From positions 186,001 to 250,000 of the forward strand of contig NZ_JAJONF010000006.1 of NCBI RefSeq assembly GCF_021462265.1: a stretch of DNA of 64,000 nt. The letters are read 5' to 3'. This DNA comes from Streptomyces shenzhenensis (GTDB taxonomy: Bacteria; Actinomycetota; Actinomycetes; Streptomycetales; Streptomycetaceae). Position numbers and translations under genes: made by a program. Positions 35,029-44,144 of the stretch are shown one piece after another. The notes under the pieces were generated by a model that did not search any database, was not told where the DNA came from, and was given only the letters and a program-made list of their open reading frames with translations. Each line of letters starts with the position of its first letter. The first letter of the stretch is position 1.

Positions 35029-36135
35029 ATGGCCGACATCCATGGCTCTTACGACGAGTTGTTCACCGCCGTGCCCACCGCCCTGGCCGCGCTGCTCGAC
35101 GACGGCGACGTGGGAGGTGCCGTGTCCGTCTTCGTCGACGGGGAGCCGGTGGTGGACGTGTGGGGCGGGTTCGCCGACGCCGGGCGGGAGCGGGCCTGGG
35201 AGCGGGACACGATCGTCAACGTGTTCTCCGTGACCAAGACGATGACCGCGCTGTGCGCGCTCGTCCTGATCGACCGGGGCCGGCTGGACCCGGACGCGCC
35301 GGTCGCCCGGTACTGGCCCGAGTTCGCCGCGGCCGGCAAGCGGAACGTGCTGGTACGGCATCTGCTGTCGCACACCGCCGGCCTGCCCGACTGGGAGGGG
35401 CCGGTCGAAGAGCTGTACGACTGGGGGACCGCCACCACCCGGCTCGCCGGGCAGGCCCCGCGGTGGGAGCCGGGGACCGCGGCCGGATACCACTCGCTCA
35501 CCCAGGGTTTTCTGGTCGGTGAGGTGCTGCGCCGGATCACCGGGCGGAGTGTGGGCGAGTTCTTCGCCGCGGAGGTGGCCGGGCCGCTGGGCGCGGACTT
35601 CCACATCGGCCTCGGCCCCGAGGACGACCGGCGGGTGGCGCCGGCCGTGCCGCCGCCCGGCAAGGACGAGGATTACACGGCCGGCGCGTCGGGCCGGGAC
35701 GCGGCCCCCACCCGTGCGACCGCCCTCCGGGTCCGGGACGGCAACAGCCTCGCCTGGCGCCGCGCGCAGATCCCCGCCGCGAGCGGCTACGGCAACGCCC
35801 GCTCGGTCGCCCTCGTCCAGTCCCTGCTGGCCTGCGGCGGGACCGTCGGCGGGGTACGGGTGCTGTCCCCCGAGGGGTGTGAGCGGGCACGGCAGGTGCA
35901 GTTCGAGGGCGAGGACCGCGTCCTCGGCATGCCGGCCCGCTACGGCCTCGGCTACGGCCTCTTCGGCAGCGCCCTCGGCTGGGGCGGCTGGGGCGGCGCG
36001 CTCGTCTGGGTCGACCCCGACGAGCGGCTGGCGATGGCGTACGTGACGAACCAGATGCGCGAGCCGGCCGCCGACAACCGGGGCATCGAGCTGGTCATGG
36101 CCGCCCAGGACGGCATCAAGGGACTGCGGGCCTGA
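35029..36135 (+). CDS. Serine beta-lactamase / class C esterase-like protein
   Basis: A 368-aa member of the beta-lactamase (class C/EstB) hydrolase family. Seen: the nucleophile tetrad SVTK at residues 67-70, a YHS triad starting at Tyr154 in place of YxN, HLLSHTAGLPDW (111-122), and a C-terminal GWGGWGGALVWVD replacing the KTG strand. No signal peptide, so it acts in the cytoplasm, and the family then usually has esterase or peptidase activity instead of antibiotic resistance. ATG at 35029; an in-frame ATG at 35020 is possible, and neither has a clear ribosome site. It precedes the S51 peptidase by 34 bp. Confidence 0.85.
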   Translation: MADIHGSYDELFTAVPTALAALLDDGDVGGAVSVFVDGEPVVDVWGGFADAGRERAWERDTIVNVFSVTKTMTALCALVLIDRGRLDPDAPVARYWPEFAAAGKRNVLVRHLLSHTAGLPDWEGPVEELYDWGTATTRLAGQAPRWEPGTAAGYHSLTQGFLVGEVLRRITGRSVGEFFAAEVAGPLGADFHIGLGPEDDRRVAPAVPPPGKDEDYTAGASGRDAAPTRATALRVRDGNSLAWRRAQIPAASGYGNARSVALVQSLLACGGTVGGVRVLSPEGCERARQVQFEGEDRVLGMPARYGLGYGLFGSALGWGGWGGALVWVDPDERLAMAYVTNQMREPAADNRGIELVMAAQDGIKGLRA

Positions 36136-36169
36136 GCGGCCCGGAGACCGAGGAGAAGGAGGAGAGGGA

Positions 36170-36970
36170 ATGAACGGTGGGGTCTTCCTCATCGGTGGGG
36201 GCTGGGACGCGCCCGAGGTGTACGGGCCGTTCCTGCGGGCCGTGGGTGAGGGCCGCCGTATCGGATGTGTGCTCGTCGACGAGGGGGACGGCGAGAAGCA
36301 GTTCGCCCGGTACGCGGAGGCGTTGCGGAGCGCGGGGGCCGGGGCGGGTGTGCCGGTGCCGTTGCTGGTGCCGCTCGGCGGGCGGTTCGAGCCGGACGAC
36401 CTGCTGAAGAACGCCCCGTCGGCGGACGGCGTGGGCGGGCTGCTGGTGTGCGGCGGGCTCACGCCCGCGTACCAGGACGCGTTCGCGGCGGATGCCGAGC
36501 GGCTGACCGGGCTGCTCGCCGAGCGCGGCATCCCGTACGCCGGGTTCTCCGCCGGTGCCGTGCTCGCCGCGCGGCGGGCCGTGGTCGGCGGCTGGCTGAC
36601 GGACGGGGTCCCGGTCTGCCCGCCGGACACCGCCGAGGACCTGGAAGAGGTCGAGGTCCGGCCGGGCCTCGGTCTGGTCCCGTTCGCGGTGGACGTGCAC
36701 GCGGCCCAGTGGGGCACGCTGGGGCGGCTGGTCGCGGCCGTGGCCCGCGGGTCGGTGCCGTACGGCGTGGCGATCGACGAGAACACCGTGCTGGAGGTGG
36801 CGGACGGGCGGGGCCGGGTCGGCGGCCGCGGGCGCGTCCATGTCGTACGGCCGGCGGACGACGGCGACGTGCGCACAGGTGACGCGCGTAGCGGTGGCGG
36901 GGCGGGTGCGGTCGTACGGTCGTACGCGCCCGGTGAGTCCGTCCCGTTGGGTCAGCCGCCGCTGCCGTAG
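36170..36970 (+). CDS. Peptidase S51 (dipeptidase E / cyanophycinase-like) family protein
   Basis: A 266-aa serine hydrolase-like protein. Seen: GVFLIGGGWD at the N-terminus, the nucleophile elbow GFSAGA with Ser127, and the catalytic His region AVDVHAAQWGTLGRL (His177). This resembles the Ser/His arrangement of the S51 peptidases, although the usual DxHxxxRxR arginines are altered here. It probably cleaves dipeptides or small acid-rich peptides. ATG with GGAGGAGAGGG upstream; cotranscribed with the esterase (34-bp gap). Its 3' end overlaps the convergent VOC gene by 19 bp. Confidence 0.82.
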   Translation: MNGGVFLIGGGWDAPEVYGPFLRAVGEGRRIGCVLVDEGDGEKQFARYAEALRSAGAGAGVPVPLLVPLGGRFEPDDLLKNAPSADGVGGLLVCGGLTPAYQDAFAADAERLTGLLAERGIPYAGFSAGAVLAARRAVVGGWLTDGVPVCPPDTAEDLEEVEVRPGLGLVPFAVDVHAAQWGTLGRLVAAVARGSVPYGVAIDENTVLEVADGRGRVGGRGRVHVVRPADDGDVRTGDARSGGGAGAVVRSYAPGESVPLGQPPLP

Positions 36971-37335
36971 GGGCGGGTGAGGATCTCCAGGCGGTGGCCG
37001 TCGGGGTCGTCGAAGTAGGCACCGCGGCCGCCGTCGTTGGTGTTGATCTCCCCGGGACGGCTGTGGGACGGGTCGGCCCAGTAGCTGAGGCCGGCCTCCC
37101 GGACCCGGGTGAAGATCTCGTCGAAGTCGTCCTCGGAGACCAGGAAGGCGTAGTGCTGCGACGGGATCTTCCCGGGGGTGTCCATGTAGTCGAGGGTGAC
37201 GCCGTTCGGCACCGCGACCGGGACGAACGGGCCGTATTCAGGGCTCACCTGAAGGCCGAGGATGTCGGCGAGGAACCTGGCCGACGCGTGCTTGTCGTGT
37301 GCGGCGACGATGGTGTGGTTCAGATTCACGGTCAT
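36952..37335 (-). CDS. VOC (glyoxalase/bleomycin resistance) family protein
   Basis: A 127-aa VOC-fold protein with two paired beta-alpha-beta-beta-beta modules: VNLNHTIVAAHDKHASARFLADILGL, and the C-terminal GRGAYFDDPDGHRLEILTRPYG, where the DPDGH and the Glu supply the typical metal ligands. Substrate unknown. ATG 37335 with GGAGGAGG. The 3' end overlaps the S51 gene tail on the other strand. Confidence 0.88.
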   Translation of the reverse strand: MTVNLNHTIVAAHDKHASARFLADILGLQVSPEYGPFVPVAVPNGVTLDYMDTPGKIPSQHYAFLVSEDDFDEIFTRVREAGLSYWADPSHSRPGEINTNDGGRGAYFDDPDGHRLEILTRPYGSGG

Positions 37336-37442
37336 CGTGGCACCTCCTCCTGTCCAACCTACCCCCGGCACCAGCCGAGGTAAGGCTGACCTCGGCTGGT
37401 GCTCGCCGGAGTCCCCGCATCCGCTCCGCGGACCCGAGTGAC

Positions 37443-38486
37443 TCAGATCGTCGCCGTGTCGATCACGAAGCGGTAGTGGACGTCGCTGCGCACGACCCGG
37501 TCGTACGCCTCGTTGATCTGGTCGGCGTTGATGAGTTCGATCTCGGCGCCCAGGTTGTGCGCGGCGCAGAAGTCGAGCATCTCCTGGGTCTCCGGGATGC
37601 CGCCGATGTTGGAGCTGCTCAGGACGCGGCGGTGGCCGAAGACGGAGGAGAGGAGGATACGGACCGGCTCCTCCGGGATGCCCACGTTCACCATCGCGCC
37701 GTCGGTGCGCAGCAGCGACAGGTAGCCGTCGAAGTCGAGCGGCGCCGACACTGTGTTGAGGATGATGTCGAAGGTGCCCTTGAGGTCCTGGAAGGTCTTC
37801 GGGTCGCTGGTCGCGTGGTAGTGCGTCGCGCCCAGCTTCAGGCCGTCGTCCTTCTTGCGGAGCGTCTGGGACAGGACGGTGACCTCCGCGCCCAGGGCGG
37901 CGGCGATCTTCACGCCCATGTGGCCCAGGCCGCCGAGACCGACGACCGCGACCTTCTTGCCGGGACCGGCGTTCCAGTGCTTCAGCGGGGAGTAGGTGGT
38001 GATGCCGGCGCACAGCAGGGGGGCGGCGACGTCGAGGGGAAGGCCGTCCGGGATGCGGACGACGTAGTTCTCGTCAACGACGATCTTCCGCGCGTAGCCG
38101 CCGTAGGTGGGCTGCCCGTCCTTGCCGACGGCGTTGTACGTCCAGGTGGGGCCACCGCCGGTGCAGTACTGCTGGAGACCGGCCTTGCAGTTGTCGCACG
38201 TGCGGCAGGAGTCGACCATGCAGCCGACGCCCACCCGGTCCCCCACCGCGTACTTCGTGACACCCGGGCCGACCTCCGAGACGACGCCGGCGATCTCGTG
38301 ACCGGGCACCATCGGGAAGATCGCCGTACCCCAGCCCTCACGGGCCTGGTGGATGTCGGAGTGACAGATACCGGCGAACTCGATGTCGATGAGGACGTCG
38401 GACTCGCCGACCGCGCGCCGCTCGATCGTGGTCCGCTCCAGCGGGGCCTTCGCGGCGGGCGCGGCAAAAGCAGCAACAGTGGTCAT
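37443..38486 (-). CDS. Zinc-dependent alcohol dehydrogenase (CAD/YahK-like)
   Basis: A 347-aa medium-chain dehydrogenase. Seen: catalytic-zinc residues in [16 protein letters not shown] (Cys41) and PGHEIAGVV (His63, Glu64); structural-zinc cysteines at about 94, 97, 100 and 108 ([17 protein letters not shown]); the NAD(P) loop [14 protein letters not shown]. Similar to the cinnamyl-alcohol/YahK NADPH aldehyde reductase group, which reduces many aldehydes. Divergent from an XRE-type regulator with a 174-bp gap, a common pairing. ATG 38486 follows AGGAGAG. Confidence 0.93.
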   Translation of the reverse strand: MTTVAAFAAPAAKAPLERTTIERRAVGESDVLIDIEFAGICHSDIHQAREGWGTAIFPMVPGHEIAGVVSEVGPGVTKYAVGDRVGVGCMVDSCRTCDNCKAGLQQYCTGGGPTWTYNAVGKDGQPTYGGYARKIVVDENYVVRIPDGLPLDVAAPLLCAGITTYSPLKHWNAGPGKKVAVVGLGGLGHMGVKIAAALGAEVTVLSQTLRKKDDGLKLGATHYHATSDPKTFQDLKGTFDIILNTVSAPLDFDGYLSLLRTDGAMVNVGIPEEPVRILLSSVFGHRRVLSSSNIGGIPETQEMLDFCAAHNLGAEIELINADQINEAYDRVVRSDVHYRFVIDTATI

Positions 38487-38660
38487 GAGGGGGCTCTCCT
38501 AGGGATGTCCTTCGCGCCCGGTCGCCTTCTTCCGTCCCGGGTGCCCTTCCAGAGTCCTCCACGCTACGTCCGTCACCCAGCCCCCGCCTCTGCGTACGTC
38601 TGCCGTGCCTACCACTGGCGGGGTCAGGTTCCGGTGCGTACGACCGTGAATACTGGAGGT

Positions 38661-39563
38661 ATGGAAGACCGGCCCCTGCCCCCCGCCTCCCCCACCGTGC
38701 CCCTGGACCGGCGTGCCGAGCTCAGTGAGTTCCTGCGCACCCGGCGGGCCCGGCTGCGCCCGTCGGACGTGGGGCTGCCGGACTTCGGGCGGCACCGCAG
38801 GGTGCCGGGGCTGCGGCGCGAGGAGCTGGCTCAGCTGGCCGGGGTGTCGGTGGCGTACTACACGCGCCTGGAGCAGGGCAACGGGCAGAACGTGTCGGCG
38901 GAGGTGCTGGACTCGATCGCCCGCGCGCTGCGGCTCACCGACGCGGAGCACGCGCATCTCACGCATCTCGCCAAGGGCAAGCAGCACAAGAAGAAGGCGT
39001 CGGCGCGGCCCCAGCAGGTGCGGGCGTCGCTCGGACAGCTGCTGGACTCGCTGGAGAGCGTGCCGGCGTACATCGTAGGGCGGCGCTCGGAGATCCTGGC
39101 GTGGAACCGGATGGCGGCGGCGGTCTTCGGCGACTGGGGGGAGCTGCCGGCGGCGGAGCGCAACTGGGCCCGGCTGACGTTTCTGCGGCCCGACTACCGC
39201 GAGCTGTTCGTGGAGTGGGAGCAGAAGGCGATCGACATCGTGTGCCAGCTGCGGATGGACGCGGGCTGCTATCCCGACGACCCCCGGCTGTCCGCGCTGG
39301 TCGGCGAGCTCTCGGTCAAGAGCGAGGAGTTCCGCCGGCTCTGGGCGACCCACGACGTCAAGGAGAAGTCGTACGGGATGAAGCGGATGCAGCACCCGCT
39401 GGTGGGTGAGCTGTTCCTGAACTACGAGTCGTTCCGCATGGCCGGTGACCAGGACCAGGCCCTGATCACGTACCACGCGGAGCCGGGCTCGGCGTCCGCC
39501 GAGGCGCTGCGTCTGCTGGCCAGCTGGGGCACCGACGCCAGCCGGGCGACCCCGGCGCCCTGA
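38661..39563 (+). CDS. XRE family regulator with MmyB-like ligand-binding domain
   Basis: A 300-aa protein. The N-terminal helix-turn-helix reads RRVPGLRREELAQLAGVSVAYYTRLEQGNGQNVSAEVLDSIARALRL (about 40-90), the pattern of the PF13560/HTH_31 group, and the C-terminal part (about 110-290) is an MmyB/PAS-like domain with AWNRMAAAVFGDW and RLTFLRPDYRELF. Members often regulate the divergent oxidoreductase gene, here the alcohol dehydrogenase. ATG at 38661 lies only 1 nt after GGAGG, so an in-frame GTG at 38646 is a possible alternative. Confidence 0.9.
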   Translation: MEDRPLPPASPTVPLDRRAELSEFLRTRRARLRPSDVGLPDFGRHRRVPGLRREELAQLAGVSVAYYTRLEQGNGQNVSAEVLDSIARALRLTDAEHAHLTHLAKGKQHKKKASARPQQVRASLGQLLDSLESVPAYIVGRRSEILAWNRMAAAVFGDWGELPAAERNWARLTFLRPDYRELFVEWEQKAIDIVCQLRMDAGCYPDDPRLSALVGELSVKSEEFRRLWATHDVKEKSYGMKRMQHPLVGELFLNYESFRMAGDQDQALITYHAEPGSASAEALRLLASWGTDASRATPAP

Positions 39564-39580
39564 GCGCGGGCATGGAGAAC

Positions 39581-39611
39581 GGCCCGCCGGAAGCCGCGCT
39601 TCCGGCGGGCC
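39581..39611. terminator. Bidirectional terminator between convergent genes
   Basis: A perfect 13-bp inverted repeat (GGCCCGCCGGAAG at 39581-39593 with its complement at 39599-39611) and a 5-nt loop, between the XRE gene and the convergent subtilase. No T tract, so a stable stem without poly-U, as is common in Streptomyces. Confidence 0.82.
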
Positions 39612-39641
39612 GCTCGCTGGGTGCTACTCAGCGGCTACGGC

Positions 39642-42600
39642 TCACTTGGCGTAGTACGCGTTGTAGATGGAGATCGTCGACTTGTTGCCCTTCTTGTCGG
39701 CGATCTTGGCGTGGAACGAGATGGCCTTGCCCTTGGCCGGGTTCTTGACGGTGATCTTGCCGTGGCTCACCGTCAGCTTCTTCCAGGTCTGGCCGTAGTC
39801 GTAGGACACGTAGACCGTGAGGGACTTGAGGTTGCGGCCCGCGGCCGCGCCCTCGACGGTGACCGGGAAGGTGACGGTCTTGCCCGCCGCGACGCGGCTG
39901 TCCAGGCCGGTCTGGGCGCCGAAGTGGACCGTGGAGGCCGGGAGCTGGGCCAGCGGGCTGCTGCTCCCGGGCTTCTTCGAGTGGAAGGTCCAGCTCGCGT
40001 CGATCCGGGTGGAGGCGGCGGCGACCTTGACCGAGCGGATGACCGAGGTGGTCAGCTTGTACTCGGCGTCACCGGAGGGCACCGTGAACACGCCGTCGCC
40101 GAAGAGCGGGTCGTGGTTGGAGGCCACCTTGGTGCCGTTGCGGTACAGGGTGGTGTTCACCGAGAGGAAGGCGGACGACCCGGGGTGCTTGGCGCTGTCG
40201 GAGAACAGCGGGACGATGCCGAAGATCTGGTTGTCGGTCCGGAACAGACCGTACTGGCTGCCCAGGTGCGGACCGAAGACCGCCGTGTTGAAGGTGTTCC
40301 GGTAGGACTGGCCGGCCTTGTACGCCTTCACGTCGTCCACCGTGTAGAAGGCGTCGGCGATCGGCAGGCCCTGGGCGTCGTGGCCGGTGTACTGGGTGAA
40401 GTCGAAGGCCCACTGGGCGCCGTCGGTGGTGGAGAGGTGGAAGGTGCGGGTGCCGGGCAGCTTCTGCTCCACCGCGTCGCCCATGACGAGGTCGTCGCCG
40501 ATGACGCCCCACGGGGCGACCGAGCCGGTCTTGTTGGCGGCCGAGGCGCCCACGGAGTTCCTGACCGTGGCGAGCTCGCTCGTCTTGAAGTGCCGGACCT
40601 TGTCACCCTGGAGCTTCTTGACCTGGGCGCTGGTGGCGACGTCGTACTCCTCGTCGGCGCCCTTGGTGAACTGGGCGCTCCAGGTCTGGGTCAGACCGCT
40701 CGCGACCTCGCCGCCCAGCGGTGCGACCCGGATCTTGTCGAAGGTGTCGAAGCCGATGCCGAACCCGACGCCGGCCGGCTCGTACATGTAGTCGACGGTC
40801 GCCGAGTGCGGGGTGGCCTGGGTGTCCGGCACGGTGATGTCGGCGGACTTGGCGGTGCGGGCGTCGATGGTGAGCGTGAGGTCCTTGGTGACGCTCAGCT
40901 TCGGGTTGACCAGCCAGTCGATGCCGCCGTCGAAGGTGGTGAAGTCCTTGGCGATCCAGGCGTCGAGCAGGTACGTGCCCTTGGGCACCCGGAATGTGGC
41001 GGTCCCGGTGCCGGAGACCGGCACGGTGTAGTCGCGGCCGTTGCCGAGGCCCGAGTAGCCCGCCAGGTCGGTGCTGTAGACACCGGTCGGGTTCCCGTCG
41101 CGTCCGATGTGCTTGACGGTGACGCTGTACGACTGCACCTCACGCTGGACCGCGGCCGCCGTGCGGACGCTCTGGCCGCCGCCGGTCGCCGTCACGTACG
41201 CCGAGTAGGCGCCGTCCAGGGTGCCGCCCAGCTTGGTGTTGACGGTGAGGCCGACCGTGGCCTGGCCGCCCGCCGGTACGGTCACCTTGGTCGCGCCCAG
41301 CGTGAAGAAGCCGGCCGGGGCCGCCGCGCCCTTGGGGTCGGTGCCCGTCGCCGCGAGGCTGAGGGTGACGTCCTTGGTGCCGAGGTTGCGGTACGTCAGC
41401 TGCTTGGTGACCGGGGTGTCGTCGGTGTGCGGCCACTGCTGCACACCGAAGTTCACCGATGACGGGTCGGCGATGACGGTCTGCTTGATGGCCTTGTCGA
41501 CGGCGATCCGGCCCGTGCCCTGCTGGAACGGCGTGTACTTGCCGGCCTTCGCGGATCCGGTGAGGGCCGCCTTCAGCTCCTGGAAGCCCCAGTCGGGGTG
41601 TTCCTGCTTGAGGATGGCGGCGGCGCCCGCGACATGCGGGGTGGCCATCGACGTACCGGAGATGGTCAGGTAGCCGGGCGGGTTCTCGCCGACCTCCTGG
41701 TCGATGACGCTGCCCTTGGCCGCGGCCGCGGTGATGTCGACGCCGGGCGCGGTGACGTCCGGCTTGATGGAGCCGTCGGCGGCGGGGCCGGTGGAGGAGA
41801 AGTCGGCCAGCTTGTCGTTGCCGTCGACGGCGCCGACGGTGAGCGCGTCGGCGGCGCTGCCCGGCGAACCGATCGACTCGGGACCCTCGTTGCCCGCGGC
41901 GATCGCGAACAGGATGCCCTTCTGCTCGGAGAGCTTGTTGACCTCCGCTTCCAGCGGGTCGATCTCCGGGGTGTCGTACCCGCCGAGGCTGAGGTTGACG
42001 ACGGAGGCGCCCTCGGCCGCCGCCCACTCCATGCCGGCGAGGATGCCGGAGTCGTCACCGGAGCCGGTGTCGTCCAGGACCTTGCCGTTGAGGATCTTCG
42101 CGCCGGGCGCGACACCCGTGTACTTGCCGTGCGACTTGGCGCCGGTGCCGGCCGCGATGGACGCGACGTGCGTGCCGTGGCCGAAGTGGTCCGAGGCGTC
42201 GGCGGCCGAGGTGAAGTTCTTGGACTCGATCACCTGGTCCTTGAGGTCCGGGTGGGTGGTGTCCACACCGGTGTCCAGGACGGCTATCTTCACGCCCTTG
42301 CCGTTGTAACCGGCGGCCCACGCCGTGGGGGCGCCGATCTGCGGCACGGACTTGTCCAGGCTGGCCTTGCGGACGCCGTCGAGCCAGACGTGCGCGATAC
42401 CGGAGGCCGCCCTGTCCCCGTTGGTGACGGCGTCCCACAGCTCCGGCGTGTCCTTGACCGGGGTCTGCACGGCGTCCGCGTTCAGCGCCTTCAGGCTGTG
42501 CCGCAGGGTGCCCGCGTCCCGGACGTCGGCCTTGGTCGCGGTGGCGGCACCGCTGTAGCCGACGATGACCTTCAGGCCGTTCTTCTGCGCCCTGCGGGTC

Positions 42601-42962
42601 GCGGCCTTGTTCAACTCGGTGACGTCGAAGAGCCGTCGGTCCAGCTTGCCGGAGGCCACCAGCTGGACGGCGTCACCCGGGACGACGAGGGTGTGCCCGT
42701 CGACCTTGCTGATCCGGAACGGTATGTGCTGGCGTCCCTCGGCCCGCTCCAGGCCGACGACGCGCCCCTTGGCGTCGAGGGCGACCCGGTCGCCGGTGAT
42801 CAGGGTGACATGGTGCTTGGCCGTGAGCGACGCGGCGGCCGCGGCCGTGGCGGCGCGCGGTTCCGGCTTCGCCGAGGCCGGGCTGGTCATGCCCGCGGCG
42901 AGCGCGACGGCCGCCGCCGCGGCCACTGTGGCCGCGGCGGCTCTTTTCACTTGTCTGCGCAA
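39642..42962 (-). CDS. Large secreted S8 family (subtilisin-like) serine protease
   Basis: A 1,106-aa exoenzyme with an Ala-rich signal peptide (KRAAAATVAAAAAVALAAGM) and a propeptide to about residue 195. The catalytic triad is complete: Asp230 (VLDTGVDTTHPDL), His265 (FGHGTHVASI) and Ser438 (SGTSMATPHVAG). After the protease domain (about 200-490) there are beta-rich accessory domains of about 600 residues with no recognisable function. The start is uncertain: TTG at 42962 is close behind GGGGGAG, while GTG at 42950 gives a tidier signal peptide but a longer spacing. It ends 31 bp from the strong hairpin. Large subtilases of this kind are abundant in Streptomyces and serve protein degradation outside the cell. 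Confidence 0.93.
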   Translation of the reverse strand: MRRQVKRAAAATVAAAAAVALAAGMTSPASAKPEPRAATAAAAASLTAKHHVTLITGDRVALDAKGRVVGLERAEGRQHIPFRISKVDGHTLVVPGDAVQLVASGKLDRRLFDVTELNKAATRRAQKNGLKVIVGYSGAATATKADVRDAGTLRHSLKALNADAVQTPVKDTPELWDAVTNGDRAASGIAHVWLDGVRKASLDKSVPQIGAPTAWAAGYNGKGVKIAVLDTGVDTTHPDLKDQVIESKNFTSAADASDHFGHGTHVASIAAGTGAKSHGKYTGVAPGAKILNGKVLDDTGSGDDSGILAGMEWAAAEGASVVNLSLGGYDTPEIDPLEAEVNKLSEQKGILFAIAAGNEGPESIGSPGSAADALTVGAVDGNDKLADFSSTGPAADGSIKPDVTAPGVDITAAAAKGSVIDQEVGENPPGYLTISGTSMATPHVAGAAAILKQEHPDWGFQELKAALTGSAKAGKYTPFQQGTGRIAVDKAIKQTVIADPSSVNFGVQQWPHTDDTPVTKQLTYRNLGTKDVTLSLAATGTDPKGAAAPAGFFTLGATKVTVPAGGQATVGLTVNTKLGGTLDGAYSAYVTATGGGQSVRTAAAVQREVQSYSVTVKHIGRDGNPTGVYSTDLAGYSGLGNGRDYTVPVSGTGTATFRVPKGTYLLDAWIAKDFTTFDGGIDWLVNPKLSVTKDLTLTIDARTAKSADITVPDTQATPHSATVDYMYEPAGVGFGIGFDTFDKIRVAPLGGEVASGLTQTWSAQFTKGADEEYDVATSAQVKKLQGDKVRHFKTSELATVRNSVGASAANKTGSVAPWGVIGDDLVMGDAVEQKLPGTRTFHLSTTDGAQWAFDFTQYTGHDAQGLPIADAFYTVDDVKAYKAGQSYRNTFNTAVFGPHLGSQYGLFRTDNQIFGIVPLFSDSAKHPGSSAFLSVNTTLYRNGTKVASNHDPLFGDGVFTVPSGDAEYKLTTSVIRSVKVAAASTRIDASWTFHSKKPGSSSPLAQLPASTVHFGAQTGLDSRVAAGKTVTFPVTVEGAAAGRNLKSLTVYVSYDYGQTWKKLTVSHGKITVKNPAKGKAISFHAKIADKKGNKSTISIYNAYYAK

Positions 42963-43181
42963 GACTCCCCCTGGGAGACGGTGTCCCGGGCGAATTCCCC
43001 GTTCACCCGGCCGGGGCAAGCCTCGTACGCACATGCGTCAACCCCCCGGAACACGGAGTATGCCGGGGGGTGATCAGCGAGCTCAATAGATGAGAGACCG
43101 GTGAGAGGAGTACGTGAGAACTGTTACCCGCCGGGGCGAACACCGTTACACAACCGCGCGGTCGCACGGGCCGCACCGGTG

Positions 43182-43865
43182 TTATGCGCCCGCGTTCTCC
43201 TTGACGGTGATCCTGCCCTTGCGGATGGTCGCCAGGCGCGGGGCCTTCTTCGCGATCGCGGAGTCGTGCGTGACCATGATGAAGGTCAGCCCGTGCTCCT
43301 TCCACATGCGGTCCAGTACGTCCATGATCTCGTCGCGCATGCCCTCGTCGAGGTTGCCGGTGGGCTCGTCGGCGAGCAGCACCTTGGGCTGCTTGACCAG
43401 GGCCCGGGCGATGGCGACGCGCTGCTGCTGGCCGCCGGACATCTCACCGGGCAGGTGGCCGAGGCGCTCCCCGAGACCGACCGACGTCAGCGCCTCGGCG
43501 GCGCGTTCACGCCGTTCCTTGGTCTTGACGCCGAGCGGGACGAGGGCGGTCTCGACGTTCTCCTGGGCGGTGAGCGTCGGGATCAGGTTGAACGACTGGA
43601 AGACGAAGCCGATGCCGGCGCTGCGGACCGACGTGAGTTTCGCCTCGGAGAGCTTGGCCAGGTCGGTGCCGTCGAGGACGACCTCGCCGGAGGTCGGGCG
43701 GTCCAGTCCGCCGAGCATCTGCAGGAGCGTGGACTTGCCGCCGCCGGTGGGGCCCTGGATGACCAGGCGGTCGCCGTCGGCGATGGTGAGGTCGACGCCG
43801 TCGAGGGCCCGGACGATGTCCTTGCCGCGTGCGTAGAGCTTGGTGACGTTTCTGAGTTCGTACAT
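43182..43865 (-). CDS. ABC transporter ATP-binding protein (LolD/MacB-type)
   Basis: A 227-aa ATPase with Walker A GPTGGGKSTLLQML, signature LPGEMSGGQQQRVAIARAL, Walker B VLLADEPTGNLDE and switch His VTHDSAI. Length and motifs fit the LolD/MacB/FtsE group that pairs with an FtsX-like permease. The partner is the 490-aa protein upstream at 44145-45617, separated by a 279-bp repeat-filled gap, unusual for such pairs. ATG 43865 with AGGAG. Confidence 0.93.
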   Translation of the reverse strand: MYELRNVTKLYARGKDIVRALDGVDLTIADGDRLVIQGPTGGGKSTLLQMLGGLDRPTSGEVVLDGTDLAKLSEAKLTSVRSAGIGFVFQSFNLIPTLTAQENVETALVPLGVKTKERRERAAEALTSVGLGERLGHLPGEMSGGQQQRVAIARALVKQPKVLLADEPTGNLDEGMRDEIMDVLDRMWKEHGLTFIMVTHDSAIAKKAPRLATIRKGRITVKENAGA

Positions 43866-43899
43866 GGTGGCTCCTGGAGGTATTGGGGGGCGGTCGGTT

Positions 43900-44130
43900 G
43901 TCGGCTGCGGGCCGGTGGGGGTTGTTCGCGCAGTTCCCCGCGCCCCTGAAGGGGCGCGCTGTCCAGCCGTGTCTCATAAGCCGCGGGCAGTCGTGCCGCT
44001 GGGCGATGGGGGTCCCCCCGCGCGAGCGAAGCCGAGCGTGGGGGAGGGTGGGCGCTGGGGGTCCCCCCGGCCGAAGGCTGGGGGAGGCACCCTGCCGGCG
44101 CCGGTGAGCGTCCCCACCCCCGCCCCAGCC
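43900..44130. repeat. Dispersed extragenic repeat, full copy with hairpins
   Basis: Full-length copy of a family also seen at 54200-54395 and 57238-57478. In order it has TCGGCTGCGGGCCGGTGGGG, an 8-bp perfect hairpin (CGCGCCCC TGAA GGGGCGCG, 43939-43958), the GCAGTCGTGCCGCTGGG core, and a GGGGTCCCCCCGGCCGAAGGCTGGGGGAGGCACC hairpin segment (44058-44091). It lies between permease and ATPase genes and could act as a transcription attenuator between them. Confidence 0.85.
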
Positions 44131-44144
44131 ACAGCCGACGTCGG